NCBI GenBank assembly: GCA_014799465.1
Contig: JAAVHZ010000006.1
Location: forward strand, 1-64,000
Reading direction: 5' to 3'
From: Lachnospiraceae bacterium
Lineage (GTDB): Bacteria; Bacillota; Clostridia; Lachnospirales; Lachnospiraceae
Length of the DNA stretch: 64,000 nucleotides
Shown: one piece after another, positions 1 through 8,797 of the stretch
Position numbering within the stretch: position 1 is the first letter of the stretch
Layout: each line of letters starts with the position of its first letter
Position numbers and translations under genes: made by a program
Notes under the pieces: model-generated
The model's input: the letters and a program-made list of their open reading frames with translations, nothing else
Databases searched by the model: none
What the model was told of the DNA's origin: nothing

Positions 1-10
1 TATAATGTAC

Positions 11-124
11 CCTATAATGTGGACACATTAAAAACAAGGGAACCCTAAATTATGAACATATTATACAAGGTATCATACCTGTAAAGTGGACATAAGTCAA
101 AGGGTTCAGCCCCATAAAGTGGAT
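11..124 (+). repeat. Three iteron-like motifs in the IS left end
   Basis: A motif of the form CC-n-rTAAwGTGGA occurs three times in direct orientation in the left end, at about 11-23, 78-90 and 111-123. The first copy lies inside the terminal inverted repeat. The spacing suggests transposase binding sites, but this is inferred from arrangement only. Confidence 0.45.
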
Positions 125-194
125 TTATATCAAATGGGAATGTTCACTCTCATAGATGCTGCTGTATAATAAAAACATCTATAGGAGGAATAAA

Positions 195-599
195 ATGGCA
201 AAATATACAGCACAGCAGATAAAGATACTTAAACAGAATCCATATACGCTGAATGTCACTAAAAACAAACTGTATCTTACAAAGAAATTTAAAGAAGACT
301 TTTGGCAACATTATCAAATGGGTATCGCCCCAAGAAAAATTTTAGCTGAGTTTGGCTATGACCTGTCCATGTTTGGTCAGAAGCAGATTGACAGTATGGT
401 CCAGTCCATAAAAAATCAGGCTCTGTCCGGAAATGGTTTTAGCGAGGGAAGTAACCGTCAAAACCGGATGAAACTTGCAGATATTGAAGCAGTGCCAAAA
501 ACTATGGAACAAATGCAGCATGAACTGTTGTATTTGAGACAGGAAGTGGAGTTTCTAAAAAAAATTATAAAAGCAGACAACAGGAAGCGGGGAAATTGA
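195..599 (+). CDS. IS3-family transposase OrfA (helix-turn-helix subunit)
   Basis: This is the DNA-binding first frame of an IS3-type transposase, 134 residues. Its N-terminal half contains basic helices consistent with a helix-turn-helix that recognises the element ends. The C-terminal 35 residues form a heptad-like leucine-zipper segment (MEQMQHELLYLRQEVEFLKK) used for multimerisation in this family. The start at ATG 195 is chosen because an AGGAGG ribosome-binding site lies just upstream, at 182-187; a longer frame from 156 has none. The frame stops at TGA 597-599. Near its end, eight consecutive A residues (557-564) include an A-AAA-AAA slippery heptamer in the correct phase for -1 frameshifting into orfB. 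Confidence 0.88.
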   Translation: MAKYTAQQIKILKQNPYTLNVTKNKLYLTKKFKEDFWQHYQMGIAPRKILAEFGYDLSMFGQKQIDSMVQSIKNQALSGNGFSEGSNRQNRMKLADIEAVPKTMEQMQHELLYLRQEVEFLKKIIKADNRKRGN

Positions 600-601
600 T
601 T

Positions 602-1546
602 ATGAACGATTCCAGTTGTAAATTTGAAATAATACATGAAGTGATTACCCAAAATAACAACCTGCTTTCTGTCTCTATGTTATGTGAAATCGCAGGGGTA
701 TCCAGATCCGGTTATTACCGATGGGTAAATGCTGCGGATAAACGTGAGGAAAAGGAGGAAAAGGATAAAGCAGATTTTGAATTGATTATATCAGCGTATA
801 CACACAGAGGTTACGATAAAGGTGCCCGTGGTATACATATGACATTGTTGCACCAGAATCCACCAATTATAATGAATATAAAAAAAATACGCAGGCTGAT
901 GAATAAATATGGTTTAGTCTGTAATATAAGAAAAGCAAATCCATACCGGAGAATGGCAAAAGCACTGAAAACAAATGCAGTATCGGATAATCTTGTCAAC
1001 AGGGAGTTTACGGCATATGGACCAAGAGCCGTATTGCTTACAGACATAACATATATTCCATATAACGGGGTATTCTGTTACTTATCAACAATACTGGATG
1101 CATTTACAAAGCAGATACTTTCCTATGTATTAAGTGAATCGCTTGAAGTTGATTTTGTGCTTGAAACAGTAAACGGACTGATAGAAAAGCATGGGGTAAC
1201 ATTAAAAGCAGAAACGATGATACACAGTGACCAGGGATGCCATTACACAAGCTGCAGTTTTATTCAGTTGGTAAAAGATAAGGGCTTAAGACAATCCATG
1301 TCCCGCAAGGGGAACTGTTGGGATAATGCACCGCAGGAAAGTTTCTTTGGGCATATGAAGGATGAAATTGATATTTCGGACTGTCAGACATTTGAGCAGG
1401 TAAAAACCATTATTGACGATTGGATGGACTATTACAACAATGAAAGATACCAGTGGCAACTGGCTAAGTTATCGCCAAATGAGTATTACAAGTATATTAT
1501 CACAGGAAACTATCCGTTAGTTGGTTTATCAGCTAAAAAGGATTAA
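602..1546 (+). CDS. IS3-family transposase OrfB (DDE integrase)
   Basis: This is the catalytic transposase frame, about 315 residues, with an rve (retroviral integrase) core. The DDE motif is visible: LLTDITYIPY (first Asp), HSDQGCHYTS (second Asp) and CWDNAPQESFFGHMKDE (Glu), the usual IS150-group signature. An HTH_21-like segment (ISAYTHRGYDKGARGIH) precedes the core. An in-frame ATG lies at 602, with a TTG at 596. The -1 frame is open from the A8 run at 557-564 down to this ATG, so the functional product is probably the OrfAB fusion made by frameshifting, as known for the family. The coding frame appears intact. Confidence 0.9.
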   Translation: MNDSSCKFEIIHEVITQNNNLLSVSMLCEIAGVSRSGYYRWVNAADKREEKEEKDKADFELIISAYTHRGYDKGARGIHMTLLHQNPPIIMNIKKIRRLMNKYGLVCNIRKANPYRRMAKALKTNAVSDNLVNREFTAYGPRAVLLTDITYIPYNGVFCYLSTILDAFTKQILSYVLSESLEVDFVLETVNGLIEKHGVTLKAETMIHSDQGCHYTSCSFIQLVKDKGLRQSMSRKGNCWDNAPQESFFGHMKDEIDISDCQTFEQVKTIIDDWMDYYNNERYQWQLAKLSPNEYYKYIITGNYPLVGLSAKKD

Positions 1547-1617
1547 ATGAAATATGGCAATATCTATACCAAACATATAATCCCTTTTTATAAAAATGTC
1601 CTTGACAAAGGGTACAG

Positions 1618-1725
1618 TTTAGTTCACTTGTAAAAGACGGACTTATCAAATCAGAGGAAGCTGCAAAACGTATGAACATAACTGAAGCAGATTTTAATGA
1701 GAAAATGAATAATGCAGTCTGTTGA
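1618..1725 (+). pseudogene. 3' remnant of a gene abutting the IS
   Basis: An open frame runs out of the IS right end and stops at TGA 1723-1725. It encodes a C-terminal tail containing SLVKDGLIKSEEAAKRMNI. Tails of this kind (one helix plus an 'EEAAKRLGIT' segment) are common at the ends of Rpn/PD-(D/E)XK transposase-like proteins and similar families in Clostridia. The 5' part is absent from this window and was probably separated or deleted by the IS insertion. No start codon or ribosome-binding site is present. The parent family is a weak inference. Confidence 0.5.
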
Positions 1726-1785
1726 AAATCACAGTCTTATCACTAAGGAAATTTACCTTTCAAGGCTGTTATTTTTCAGTCATCC

Positions 1786-1814
1786 TTGAAGAGTTTGAAA
1801 AAATGTGGTAAAAT
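1786..1814 (+). promoter_or_regulatory. Sigma-A type promoter of prfC
   Basis: TTGAAG at 1786-1791 and TAAAAT at 1809-1814 are separated by 17 bases, about 40 bases ahead of the prfC start. Confidence 0.6.
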
Positions 1815-1856
1815 CTGCTAATGCACAGGTGAACAAGGTTTCAGGAGGAAAATAAA

Positions 1857-3446
1857 TTGGCAGATATAAAGAATGAGATAAGTAAACGAAGAACATTTGC
1901 AATCATATCCCATCCCGATGCAGGTAAGACTACGCTGACAGAGAAGTTTTTGCTATATGGTGGTGCCATTAATCTGGCGGGTTCTGTAAAGGGAAAAAAG
2001 ACTGCAAAGCATGCAGTGTCGGATTGGATGGAGATTGAGAAACAGAGAGGTATTTCTGTTACGTCTTCGGTGCTTCAGTTTAATTATGGAGGCTATTGTA
2101 TAAATATTTTGGATACACCGGGACATGAAGACTTTTCGGAAGATACCTATAGAACACTTATGGCTGCTGATTCGGCAGTTATGGTTATAGATGCATCAAA
2201 AGGTGTGGAGAAACAGACAATAAAGCTGTTCAAGGTATGCGTTATGAGACATATACCTATATTTACATTTATAAATAAGATGGACAGGGAAGCCAATGAT
2301 CCGTTTGAATTGTTGGATGATATAGAAAATGTATTGGGAATTAAGACATGTCCGATTAACTGGCCAATAGGATGCGGAAAGAATTTTAAAGGTGTATATG
2401 ACCGTAATGAGAAGATGGTATCTATATTTAAAGCAGCGATGAATGGGCAGAAGGAAGTAGATACAAAAAATATTCCTGTAGAAGATGAAAGCCTTGTAGG
2501 TGAAATAGGAGACTATTATAAAGAAAAACTTGATGAGGATATAGAACTTCTTGATGGTGCCAGTGCAGAGTTTAATTTAGAGGAAGTGCAGGCAGGAGAA
2601 TTGTCACCTGTATTTTTCGGTTCAGCACTTACTAACTTTGGTGTGGAGACTTTCCTAAAGCATTTCTTAAGCATGACCATGTCACCGATGCCGAGAAAGT
2701 CGGATCAGGGAATAGTGAATCCGTTTGAAGAAGATTTTTCTGCATTTGTATTTAAGATTCAGGCGAATATGAATAAGGCACACAGAGACAGAATTGCTTT
2801 TATGAGAATATGTTCTGGCAAGTTTACAGCAGGTATGGAGGTCAATCATATACAGGGCGGTAAAAAAGTAAAGCTTTCGCAGCCACAGCAGATGATGGCA
2901 CAGGAAAGGCATATCGTGGAAGAGGCATATGCAGGCGATATAATAGGTGTGTTTGATCCGGGAATATTTTCTATTGGAGATACTTTAGAAAGTTCGAATA
3001 AGAAGTTTGCATTTGAGGGTATACCTACATTTGCACCTGAGCATTTTGCAAGGGTTCGTCAAATGGATACAATGAAAAGAAAGCAGTTTATTAAAGGTAT
3101 CAGCCAGATTGCACAGGAAGGTGCAATACAGATATTTCAGGAATACAATACGGGAATGGAAGAGATTATAGTTGGTGTAGTCGGAGTACTGCAGTTTGAT
3201 GTACTGAAATTTCGTCTTGAAAATGAATATAATGTAGAAATAAAACTTGAACAGCTTCCGTATGAACATATACGATGGATAGAAAATAAAGAGTATGATG
3301 TGAACAGTATTGTGGGAACATCTGATATGAAAAAGATAAAAGACCTTCATGACAATCCGCTCCTGTTGTTTGTAAACAGTTGGAGTGTGGGAATGGTTTT
3401 AGACAGGAATGAAGGATTAATATTATCTGAATTTGGAAGAAATTAG
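1857..3446 (+). CDS. prfC: Peptide chain release factor 3 (RF3)
   Basis: RF3 is a translational GTPase that recycles RF1/RF2 from the ribosome after peptide release. The 529-residue product matches the usual RF3 length. The GTPase domain comes first: G1 HPDAGKTT near residue 20, G2 around QRGISVTSS, G3 DTPGHEDF and G4 NKMD. It is followed by EF-Tu-like domain 2 and the RF3 C-terminal domain (GVVGVLQFDVLKFRLENEY). Translation starts at TTG 1857 behind a strong AGGAGG. The gene looks monocistronic, with its own promoter and a strong terminator right after the stop. RF3 is distinguished from EF-G by its shorter length and the RF3-specific C-terminal block. Confidence 0.96.
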   Translation: MADIKNEISKRRTFAIISHPDAGKTTLTEKFLLYGGAINLAGSVKGKKTAKHAVSDWMEIEKQRGISVTSSVLQFNYGGYCINILDTPGHEDFSEDTYRTLMAADSAVMVIDASKGVEKQTIKLFKVCVMRHIPIFTFINKMDREANDPFELLDDIENVLGIKTCPINWPIGCGKNFKGVYDRNEKMVSIFKAAMNGQKEVDTKNIPVEDESLVGEIGDYYKEKLDEDIELLDGASAEFNLEEVQAGELSPVFFGSALTNFGVETFLKHFLSMTMSPMPRKSDQGIVNPFEEDFSAFVFKIQANMNKAHRDRIAFMRICSGKFTAGMEVNHIQGGKKVKLSQPQQMMAQERHIVEEAYAGDIIGVFDPGIFSIGDTLESSNKKFAFEGIPTFAPEHFARVRQMDTMKRKQFIKGISQIAQEGAIQIFQEYNTGMEEIIVGVVGVLQFDVLKFRLENEYNVEIKLEQLPYEHIRWIENKEYDVNSIVGTSDMKKIKDLHDNPLLLFVNSWSVGMVLDRNEGLILSEFGRN

Positions 3447-3450
3447 TATA

Positions 3451-3491
3451 ACACCGACAGACGGTTAATTGTCTGTCGGTGTTGTATTTTT
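3451..3491 (+). terminator. Intrinsic terminator of prfC, overlapping the convergent gene's end
   Basis: A perfect 12-bp stem (ACACCGACAGAC at 3451-3462 with its complement at 3471-3482) has an 8-base loop and is followed by TGTATTTTT. The stop codon of the minus-strand gene (3465-3467) lies in the loop, so the hairpin also encodes that protein's last residues. Confidence 0.85.
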
Positions 3492-4574
3492 AAGAGTAAT
3501 ATTGCTTAAATTCAGTGATTCGGTATCTACGGTGGTATCACTTATAAGAGGAATGGTGCCGTCGGATAATTTTTTATATGTTATATCGTATTTTTCCTTT
3601 GGAAAATCGGAAATTAAGTTTTCGTTTATAATTAATTTAATTCCATTATTTGTAGTATTAAATGTGATGTTGGCTCCGCCGTTAAATTTTCCGGAATAGA
3701 AAGAATCTAATTCAAGATATACGGCATTACTTATGTTTTTAGTTACGGAGCCCAGTACAGACGGAAGATTTGTCATATTGCTGCCACCATTCATCACCAG
3801 ACCATAGCATTTTGATGCCTGTTTGTCTACAAGCTCACATACATCTTTATCACATGTAAATATTAATTCAGTGCCTTTGCTATAAGTTTTATTTGCAAAT
3901 TTTGTTATGTATTCGTTTCCAGCGGAGCTGATATCCCTGCTCTTTATGGTTATCTGTATATCGGCTTCTTTGGCAGCATAATCACTTCCCTGCAAAAAAC
4001 CATAATAATAGTGCATATCAGAAGTTAAATCTGAGTTGTATATTACGGCGAAAGTTTTATATCCGCATAATACACAACTGTATCCTGCAAGAAAACCGGA
4101 CTCATCATCATCAAATAGCAGCGAGGTTACATTATCGCCTATATTGACAACGGTACCATCACTGCTCATAGGTTCGCCATCAACCAGAATAAAATTTATA
4201 TCTTGATATCTGTCCTGTGCCTGATATAAAGTTTCGCTTAAGCGGGAATCAGGAAATACAATAAGCTCTGCACCATTTTTAACAGCTTCATCCACTGAGG
4301 AGAGACTTGATTCTATAGACGAATCGGAAGGTTTATAGTAGCCATATGATATATTTACTTTTTCACAATATTTTTTAATGCCTTCATAGGCATATTGGTT
4401 GTAGGATGAATCATCTATATCGGAAGAATCTGTAATTAAAGCAACATTTACCGATTCCTTTTTATCTGATTTTGAGGATATAAATAATCGTGAAAATATT
4501 GCAAAGTATACAAATATAATTGTAATAAGTATTGAAATAAATAGTCCTGTTTTGAATGTATGGTGTTTATTCAT
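3465..4574 (-). CDS. BMP-family (PnrA-like) substrate-binding protein, membrane anchored
   Basis: This 369-residue exported protein belongs to the basic membrane protein family, the binding components of nucleoside-type ABC importers. An N-terminal hydrophobic segment (residues about 10-30) is followed by VALITDSSDIDDSSYNQYAY, which matches the characteristic BMP opening (VALVTD...DDKSFNQ). Later segments (AELIVFPDSRL, INFILVDGEP, DESGFLAGY) match the periplasmic-binding fold. No lipobox cysteine follows the hydrophobic segment, so anchoring is probably by an uncleaved helix, unusual for this family. No permease or ATPase genes are adjacent. It is divergent from the dGTPase-like gene and convergent with prfC. 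The ligand cannot be inferred. Confidence 0.75.
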   Translation of the reverse strand: MNKHHTFKTGLFISILITIIFVYFAIFSRLFISSKSDKKESVNVALITDSSDIDDSSYNQYAYEGIKKYCEKVNISYGYYKPSDSSIESSLSSVDEAVKNGAELIVFPDSRLSETLYQAQDRYQDINFILVDGEPMSSDGTVVNIGDNVTSLLFDDDESGFLAGYSCVLCGYKTFAVIYNSDLTSDMHYYYGFLQGSDYAAKEADIQITIKSRDISSAGNEYITKFANKTYSKGTELIFTCDKDVCELVDKQASKCYGLVMNGGSNMTNLPSVLGSVTKNISNAVYLELDSFYSGKFNGGANITFNTTNNGIKLIINENLISDFPKEKYDITYKKLSDGTIPLISDTTVDTESLNLSNITLKNTTPTDN

Positions 4575-4662
4575 AAAAGTTAAATACCTTTCTGATATCT
4601 GCCTTATGGTTCAATTTATAATGTTATTCCTAATAATACTATGAATTTGCTAAATTGGCAAC

Positions 4663-4691
4663 TTGCTTTTGCGTGTAATGAATAGTATATT
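4663..4691 (+). promoter_or_regulatory. Possible promoter of the dGTPase-like gene
   Basis: TTGCTT (4663-4668) and TATATT (4686-4691) are 17 bases apart. If used, translation cannot begin at the ATG at 4678, which supports the TTG start at 4741. Confidence 0.4.
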
Positions 4692-4740
4692 AATAGAAGG
4701 ATTAAAATGTACAAGTGAAATTGTACGGATAGGAGTAAAA

Positions 4741-5949
4741 TTGAGTAATTATATTCAGATTTCAAAAGAATTGTCAGAGCAAATAGAAGAAGACAGAAGA
4801 AAAAATTATATAAATCCTTTTGCATTTAAAGATGAAAATGTAATAAGGAGAAATCCTGAAAGGGACAAAGCAAGTCTTCAAAGACCGGCATTTGTAAGGG
4901 ATATAGAAAAGATTATCCATAGTCCTTATTATAACAGATATACGGATAAGACGCAGGTATTTTCGTTTTATAAGAATGATGATATATCAAGAAGGGGTTA
5001 CCATGTTCAGCTGGTAGCAAGAATTGCCAGAAATATCGGCAATGTGCTGGGATTAAACGAGAATCTGATAGAGGCAATAGCATTAGGGCATGATATAGGC
5101 CATACGCCTTTTGGACATGCAGGTGAAAGGATATTGAACCGGATATACAGTGAAAAGACTGGAAGATATTTTAACCATAATGTTCACAGTGTAAGAGTGC
5201 TTGACCGTATATTTGAAAGAAATATAAGCCTCCAGACACTTGATGGGATAATATGCCACAATGGTGAATTTGTGCAGCAAGAGTACAGACCAAAGAAGTT
5301 GAAAGATTTTGAAGAGTTTGACAATATCGTGGAATCTTGTTATGAAGAGAAGGGTGCTATAGGAAAGCTTGTGCCTTCCACTCTGGAAGGATGTGTGGTA
5401 AGAATCTGCGATATGATAGCGTATATTGGAAAAGACAGGCAGGATGCAATGCAGACAGGACTACTCAAGGATTTATCATCTTTTACCAAATGCCATATCG
5501 GAGTCACGAATGCAGAAATGATTAATAACCTTTCAGTAAATGTGATAGAGAACAGCTATGGTAAAGACTATATACTGATGGATAATCAATACTATGAAGA
5601 TATAAAGCTTGCCAAAAAGGAAAATTATCAAAAGATATATTTTAACGAAGAGCTTAACAGTAAGTATGACAATATTATAGAGCCTATGTTCTGGCAGATA
5701 TATGACAGACTGCTGGACGACTTGAAAAATGACAGGAAGGATTCGGTAATATTTAGGCATCATTTGAACTTTGTACGGGAAAATGAAAAGTACTATGATG
5801 ATGAGTTTACATATCAGAATGGAGAGCATAACCAGATTGTTGTGGATTATCTTGCAAGTATGACGGATGATTATTTTATTGATTTATACAAATATTTATT
5901 TCCTAAAGGTAAATATGATGTAGAATATGTGACTTATTTTGACACATAA
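4741..5949 (+). CDS. dGTPase-like HD-domain triphosphohydrolase
   Basis: This is a soluble HD-superfamily enzyme, expected to hydrolyse dNTPs (dGTP to deoxyguanosine and tripolyphosphate in characterised relatives). The HD motif LGHDIGHTPFGHAGE contains His117-Asp118. The dGTPase-type opening RRNPERDKASLQRPAFVRD and YTDKTQVFSF precede it. A distal catalytic Asp lies in RICDMIAYIGKDRQD. TTG 4741 is preferred because AGGAG (4731-4735) sits five bases upstream, giving 402 residues; ATG 4678 would add 21 poorly conserved residues. Substrate specificity (dGTP or other dNTPs) is not certain. The gene is monocistronic in appearance. Confidence 0.87.
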   Translation: MSNYIQISKELSEQIEEDRRKNYINPFAFKDENVIRRNPERDKASLQRPAFVRDIEKIIHSPYYNRYTDKTQVFSFYKNDDISRRGYHVQLVARIARNIGNVLGLNENLIEAIALGHDIGHTPFGHAGERILNRIYSEKTGRYFNHNVHSVRVLDRIFERNISLQTLDGIICHNGEFVQQEYRPKKLKDFEEFDNIVESCYEEKGAIGKLVPSTLEGCVVRICDMIAYIGKDRQDAMQTGLLKDLSSFTKCHIGVTNAEMINNLSVNVIENSYGKDYILMDNQYYEDIKLAKKENYQKIYFNEELNSKYDNIIEPMFWQIYDRLLDDLKNDRKDSVIFRHHLNFVRENEKYYDDEFTYQNGEHNQIVVDYLASMTDDYFIDLYKYLFPKGKYDVEYVTYFDT

Positions 5950-6054
5950 AAAGAAAAATTATATGAATATATTTCTAAAACCTTTTCAAATTAGTTAATT
6001 TGTGATATAAATGTTTAGTATGCATTAATAATGAAAGATGAAAGTGGGTAAAAA

Positions 6055-7206
6055 ATGAAAAAGAAGTTATTTATAGCAGGACTTTTAGTCACTGCAGCCT
6101 TGTCTATAGCGGGTTGTTCTGACAGCAAGGACAAGCAGGCAAAAAATATAGCAAGTGCAGGAGAAATTCAAACTGATGATTCAGGTAATCTAATGGCAGG
6201 TGTGACTGCATCAACTGTTGAATTATGCGAATATAAAGGAATGAAGGTTGGACGTTCGGCAGAAGAGGTAGAGCAGGAGTCTATAGATGATGCGATTAAC
6301 ACTATTTTATCCAGTTTTGCCACAAAAGAGAAAGTAGAAGAGGGTACTGTGGCTGATGGAGATAATGTAAATATTGATTATGTCGGAACTATTGAGGGTA
6401 AGGAATTTGATGGCGGAAAAGATGCAGGACGTGATCTTGTTATTGGAAGTAATTCATTTATAGAAGGATTTGAAGAGGGCCTTATTGGTGCAAATATAGG
6501 TGATACAGTTACTTTGAATCTTAAATTTCCTGATTCATATTCTAAGAGTACTAATATTGAAGATGAAACAATAACTTTAGCCGGAAAAGATGTAACATTT
6601 GAAGTAAAAATTAATTATATTACAAAAGCTACTAATCCACCGCTTACAGATGAGTTTGTAGCTGAAAACGGAAAAGATTATGGGGACTCAAAGACAGTTG
6701 ATGAACTGAATGCATATGTAAACAGTCAGATTGTACTTAGTAACAAGCTTAGGGTGTTATGGCCGCAGGTAGTGTCAGACTCAACAGTTACCATTGATGA
6801 AGCGGAAAAACAGGAAAAATATTCTGAGCTGTATTTATATTATGAAAACATTGTTAAGTCAAATTATGGAAAAGATTTGGAAACATATATAAATGAAATT
6901 AACTCTACAATGGATGACTTTACCCAGTCAATTAAGGATGAAGCCGATTATCAGATTAAATGTCAGACTATATCAAACGCTATTGCAAGAGCCGAGAACA
7001 TTACAATTACTGAAGAGGAATATGATACTAAGGCAAAAGAAGATATGGAGTATTATGGATATTCAAGTATTGATGAATATCAGGCAAGTTATCCGAAGCA
7101 GGAGACTATAGACAGTCTTATATACTATAAGGTTTTGGAATTTATAGGTGAAAATGCAGTCGTAGTTGATGATGCAGAATTAGAAACAGAAACACAGGCA
7201 AATTAG
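6055..7206 (+). CDS. FKBP-type peptidyl-prolyl isomerase lipoprotein (trigger-factor-like)
   Basis: This surface foldase is a 383-residue lipoprotein. The signal peptide ends in a lipobox (LSIAGC, Cys at about residue 21). An FKBP domain follows at about residues 95-190, recognisable from DGDNVNIDYVGTIEGKEFDG and FIEGFEEGLIGANIGDTV. The rest, about residues 200-365, is helical and resembles the C-terminal chaperone arm of trigger factor. Proteins of this build in Clostridia act outside the membrane on secreted proteins, comparable to PrsA in role but not in fold. A terminator follows, so the gene stands alone. Confidence 0.88.
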   Translation: MKKKLFIAGLLVTAALSIAGCSDSKDKQAKNIASAGEIQTDDSGNLMAGVTASTVELCEYKGMKVGRSAEEVEQESIDDAINTILSSFATKEKVEEGTVADGDNVNIDYVGTIEGKEFDGGKDAGRDLVIGSNSFIEGFEEGLIGANIGDTVTLNLKFPDSYSKSTNIEDETITLAGKDVTFEVKINYITKATNPPLTDEFVAENGKDYGDSKTVDELNAYVNSQIVLSNKLRVLWPQVVSDSTVTIDEAEKQEKYSELYLYYENIVKSNYGKDLETYINEINSTMDDFTQSIKDEADYQIKCQTISNAIARAENITITEEEYDTKAKEDMEYYGYSSIDEYQASYPKQETIDSLIYYKVLEFIGENAVVVDDAELETETQAN

Positions 7207-7280
7207 AAAGTTTAATTTATTCCTACCATAAGCAAAGGTAAGCTTGCTTGAGGTGGGAAGTTGACTTGGAATGTTAAAAG

Positions 7281-7316
7281 GAGCTGTTACACTAAAATTA
7301 GTGTGCAGCTCTTTTT
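7281..7316 (+). terminator. Intrinsic terminator after the PPIase gene
   Basis: GAGCTG-TT-ACACTAA pairs with TTAGTGT-G-CAGCTC, followed by TTTTT at 7312-7316. The stretch from here to 7588 shows no gene, only AT-rich sequence. Confidence 0.85.
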
Positions 7317-7588
7317 CCATGAAACTTTTGAACAATTTTAATTTAAAATTTTATATAATATATTCATAGATTTTTATCCCTCTGCAGAAGCAAGTGCATT
7401 TTTATACAACAAGTGATAAATTTTAAGATGCATTTTAAACTACGGTTGATATATGCCACCATGGATTAATACATTTGATAGATTAATCAATATTATTTAT
7501 AGTATGATGAAAAATAATATTGGAAAAATATGAATACGATTTAAATAGCAATAAAACAACAGTAACAGATATAATATCAATAAAGCTA

Positions 7589-7617
7589 TTGACACACTAT
7601 TCAATAAGTTATATTAT
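7589..7617 (+). promoter_or_regulatory. Sigma-A promoter of the Big2 protein
   Basis: Consensus TTGACA (7589-7594), 17-base spacer, TATTAT (7612-7617), about 50 bases ahead of the start codon. This is the only functional signal I see in the 7317-7667 gap. Confidence 0.7.
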
Positions 7618-7667
7618 ATAATTAGTTTGTAACATAGTATTTCCTTTTGTACAAAAAGGGGGATTCT

Positions 7668-8666
7668 ATGAACAAAAAATTAAAATCTTATATATATCTA
7701 TTGTTATGTCTGATTATTTTCTTAGCTCATTTCAATAAAGCGGATAATGTCTCAGCTTCTGAATCATCTTATATTATTTTGTCTCATTATTATAAAAGCA
7801 TGAATATCGGAGATAAGTTATATCTTGGGGCATATACTTCCACAGGAAAACTTCCGTCTTTTAAAAGCAGCAATACAAAGATTGTATCAGTAGACAGGTA
7901 TGGCATTGTAAAGGCAAAAAAATCAGGAACGGCTGCTGTTACGGCAAAGATAAAAAACAGTACCGCCTCATGCGTTATAACAGTTAAGCCTACGGTGATT
8001 AAACTGAATACAAATGAAATATCAATTGAACATAATCAAAGTTTCCGTTTAAATGCACATACATCAAACGGTGCTTCAGTTAAATGGAAAACAGGAAAAA
8101 AATCAATAGCTTCCGTAGATAATAATGGAAACATTGTTGGTCAGAAACCGGGCACAACTACGGTGACAGCATCTGCTGACGGATGTCAGGCTGTCTGTAA
8201 GGTTACGGTTAAAAAGCCGGAGATTACAATTAATAAAGAGAGTTTGTCATTGTGGCGTACACAAAAGGAAAATCTTACCGTTACTGTCTCATCAGGAATA
8301 TCACCTAAATGGAGGTCAAGCCGTTCATCTGTAGCTTCTGTAGATGATAATGGATGTGTTACCGCCAATAAAAATGGTACAGCAGTTATTACTGCTACTG
8401 TTGACGGAGTTTCCGTAAAATGCAAAGTAGTGGTAATTAAACCGGATATTACACTAACTCCATCCAATCTGATTCTTAGGACAGGAGAACGAAAAAAGAT
8501 AGTGGCAAGAGTATCTTCGGGAAATACTCCTGAATTTAAAAGCAGTAATTCTAATATAGCGGCAGTATCATCTACGGGATGTGTAACCGGAATAGAAAAA
8601 GGGACTGCATATATAACTGTATCTGAAGATGGAAGTAAAGCCAAATGTAAAGTTCAGGTAATGTAA
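7668..8666 (+). CDS. Secreted protein with tandem Big_2 (Ig-like) domains
   Basis: A 332-residue secreted protein made almost only of four bacterial Ig-like group 2 repeats. A signal peptide (about residues 1-33, core IYLLLCLIIFLAH) is followed by repeats of about 75 residues, each ending in the Big_2 signature of the type 'SVDxxGxVxxxKxGTAxVTAxxxG...CKVxV' (for example VDDNGCVTANKNGTAVITA). There is no cell-wall sorting signal, catalytic domain or C-terminal anchor, so it is probably a released or loosely bound adhesion/structural protein. ATG 7668 is chosen over an upstream TTG because the GGGGG ribosome-binding site lies between them. It has its own promoter. Confidence 0.85.
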   Translation: MNKKLKSYIYLLLCLIIFLAHFNKADNVSASESSYIILSHYYKSMNIGDKLYLGAYTSTGKLPSFKSSNTKIVSVDRYGIVKAKKSGTAAVTAKIKNSTASCVITVKPTVIKLNTNEISIEHNQSFRLNAHTSNGASVKWKTGKKSIASVDNNGNIVGQKPGTTTVTASADGCQAVCKVTVKKPEITINKESLSLWRTQKENLTVTVSSGISPKWRSSRSSVASVDDNGCVTANKNGTAVITATVDGVSVKCKVVVIKPDITLTPSNLILRTGERKKIVARVSSGNTPEFKSSNSNIAAVSSTGCVTGIEKGTAYITVSEDGSKAKCKVQVM

Positions 8667-8741
8667 GTTTAAAAAACATATTAAGGGAAAGACTATGTTA
8701 CAAACGTTTATAAAGCTATCATAGCATTATTTGAATAAATA

Positions 8742-8750
8742 TGTTATAAT
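8742..8750 (+). promoter_or_regulatory. Extended -10 promoter of the 8798 gene
   Basis: TGTTATAAT at 8742-8750 is a full extended -10 element (TGnTATAAT), with only a weak -35. It lies about 48 bases before the start codon. Confidence 0.55.
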
Positions 8751-8797
8751 ATTATTAGCAATAACTGTTCATTAATTCTTGTAAAGGGGTGATTTTT

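Larger units (their letters stand above)
6..1616 (+). mobile_element. IS3-family (IS150-like) insertion sequence, complete
   Basis: The element carries overlapping orfA and orfB reading frames typical of IS3-family elements. Its ends are imperfect inverted repeats: the left end begins TGTACCCT at position 6, and the right end finishes in the complement, GGGTACA, at 1616. Both ends also share GGACA and AAGGGA at matching distances inside. The elements terminate in the usual 5'-TG...CA-3'. No target-site duplication is visible: the five bases on the left are TATAA and those on the right are GTTTA, which could reflect recombination or decay. At about 1.6 kb the length is at the upper end for the family. 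Both frames are open, so the element may be active. Confidence 0.87.
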
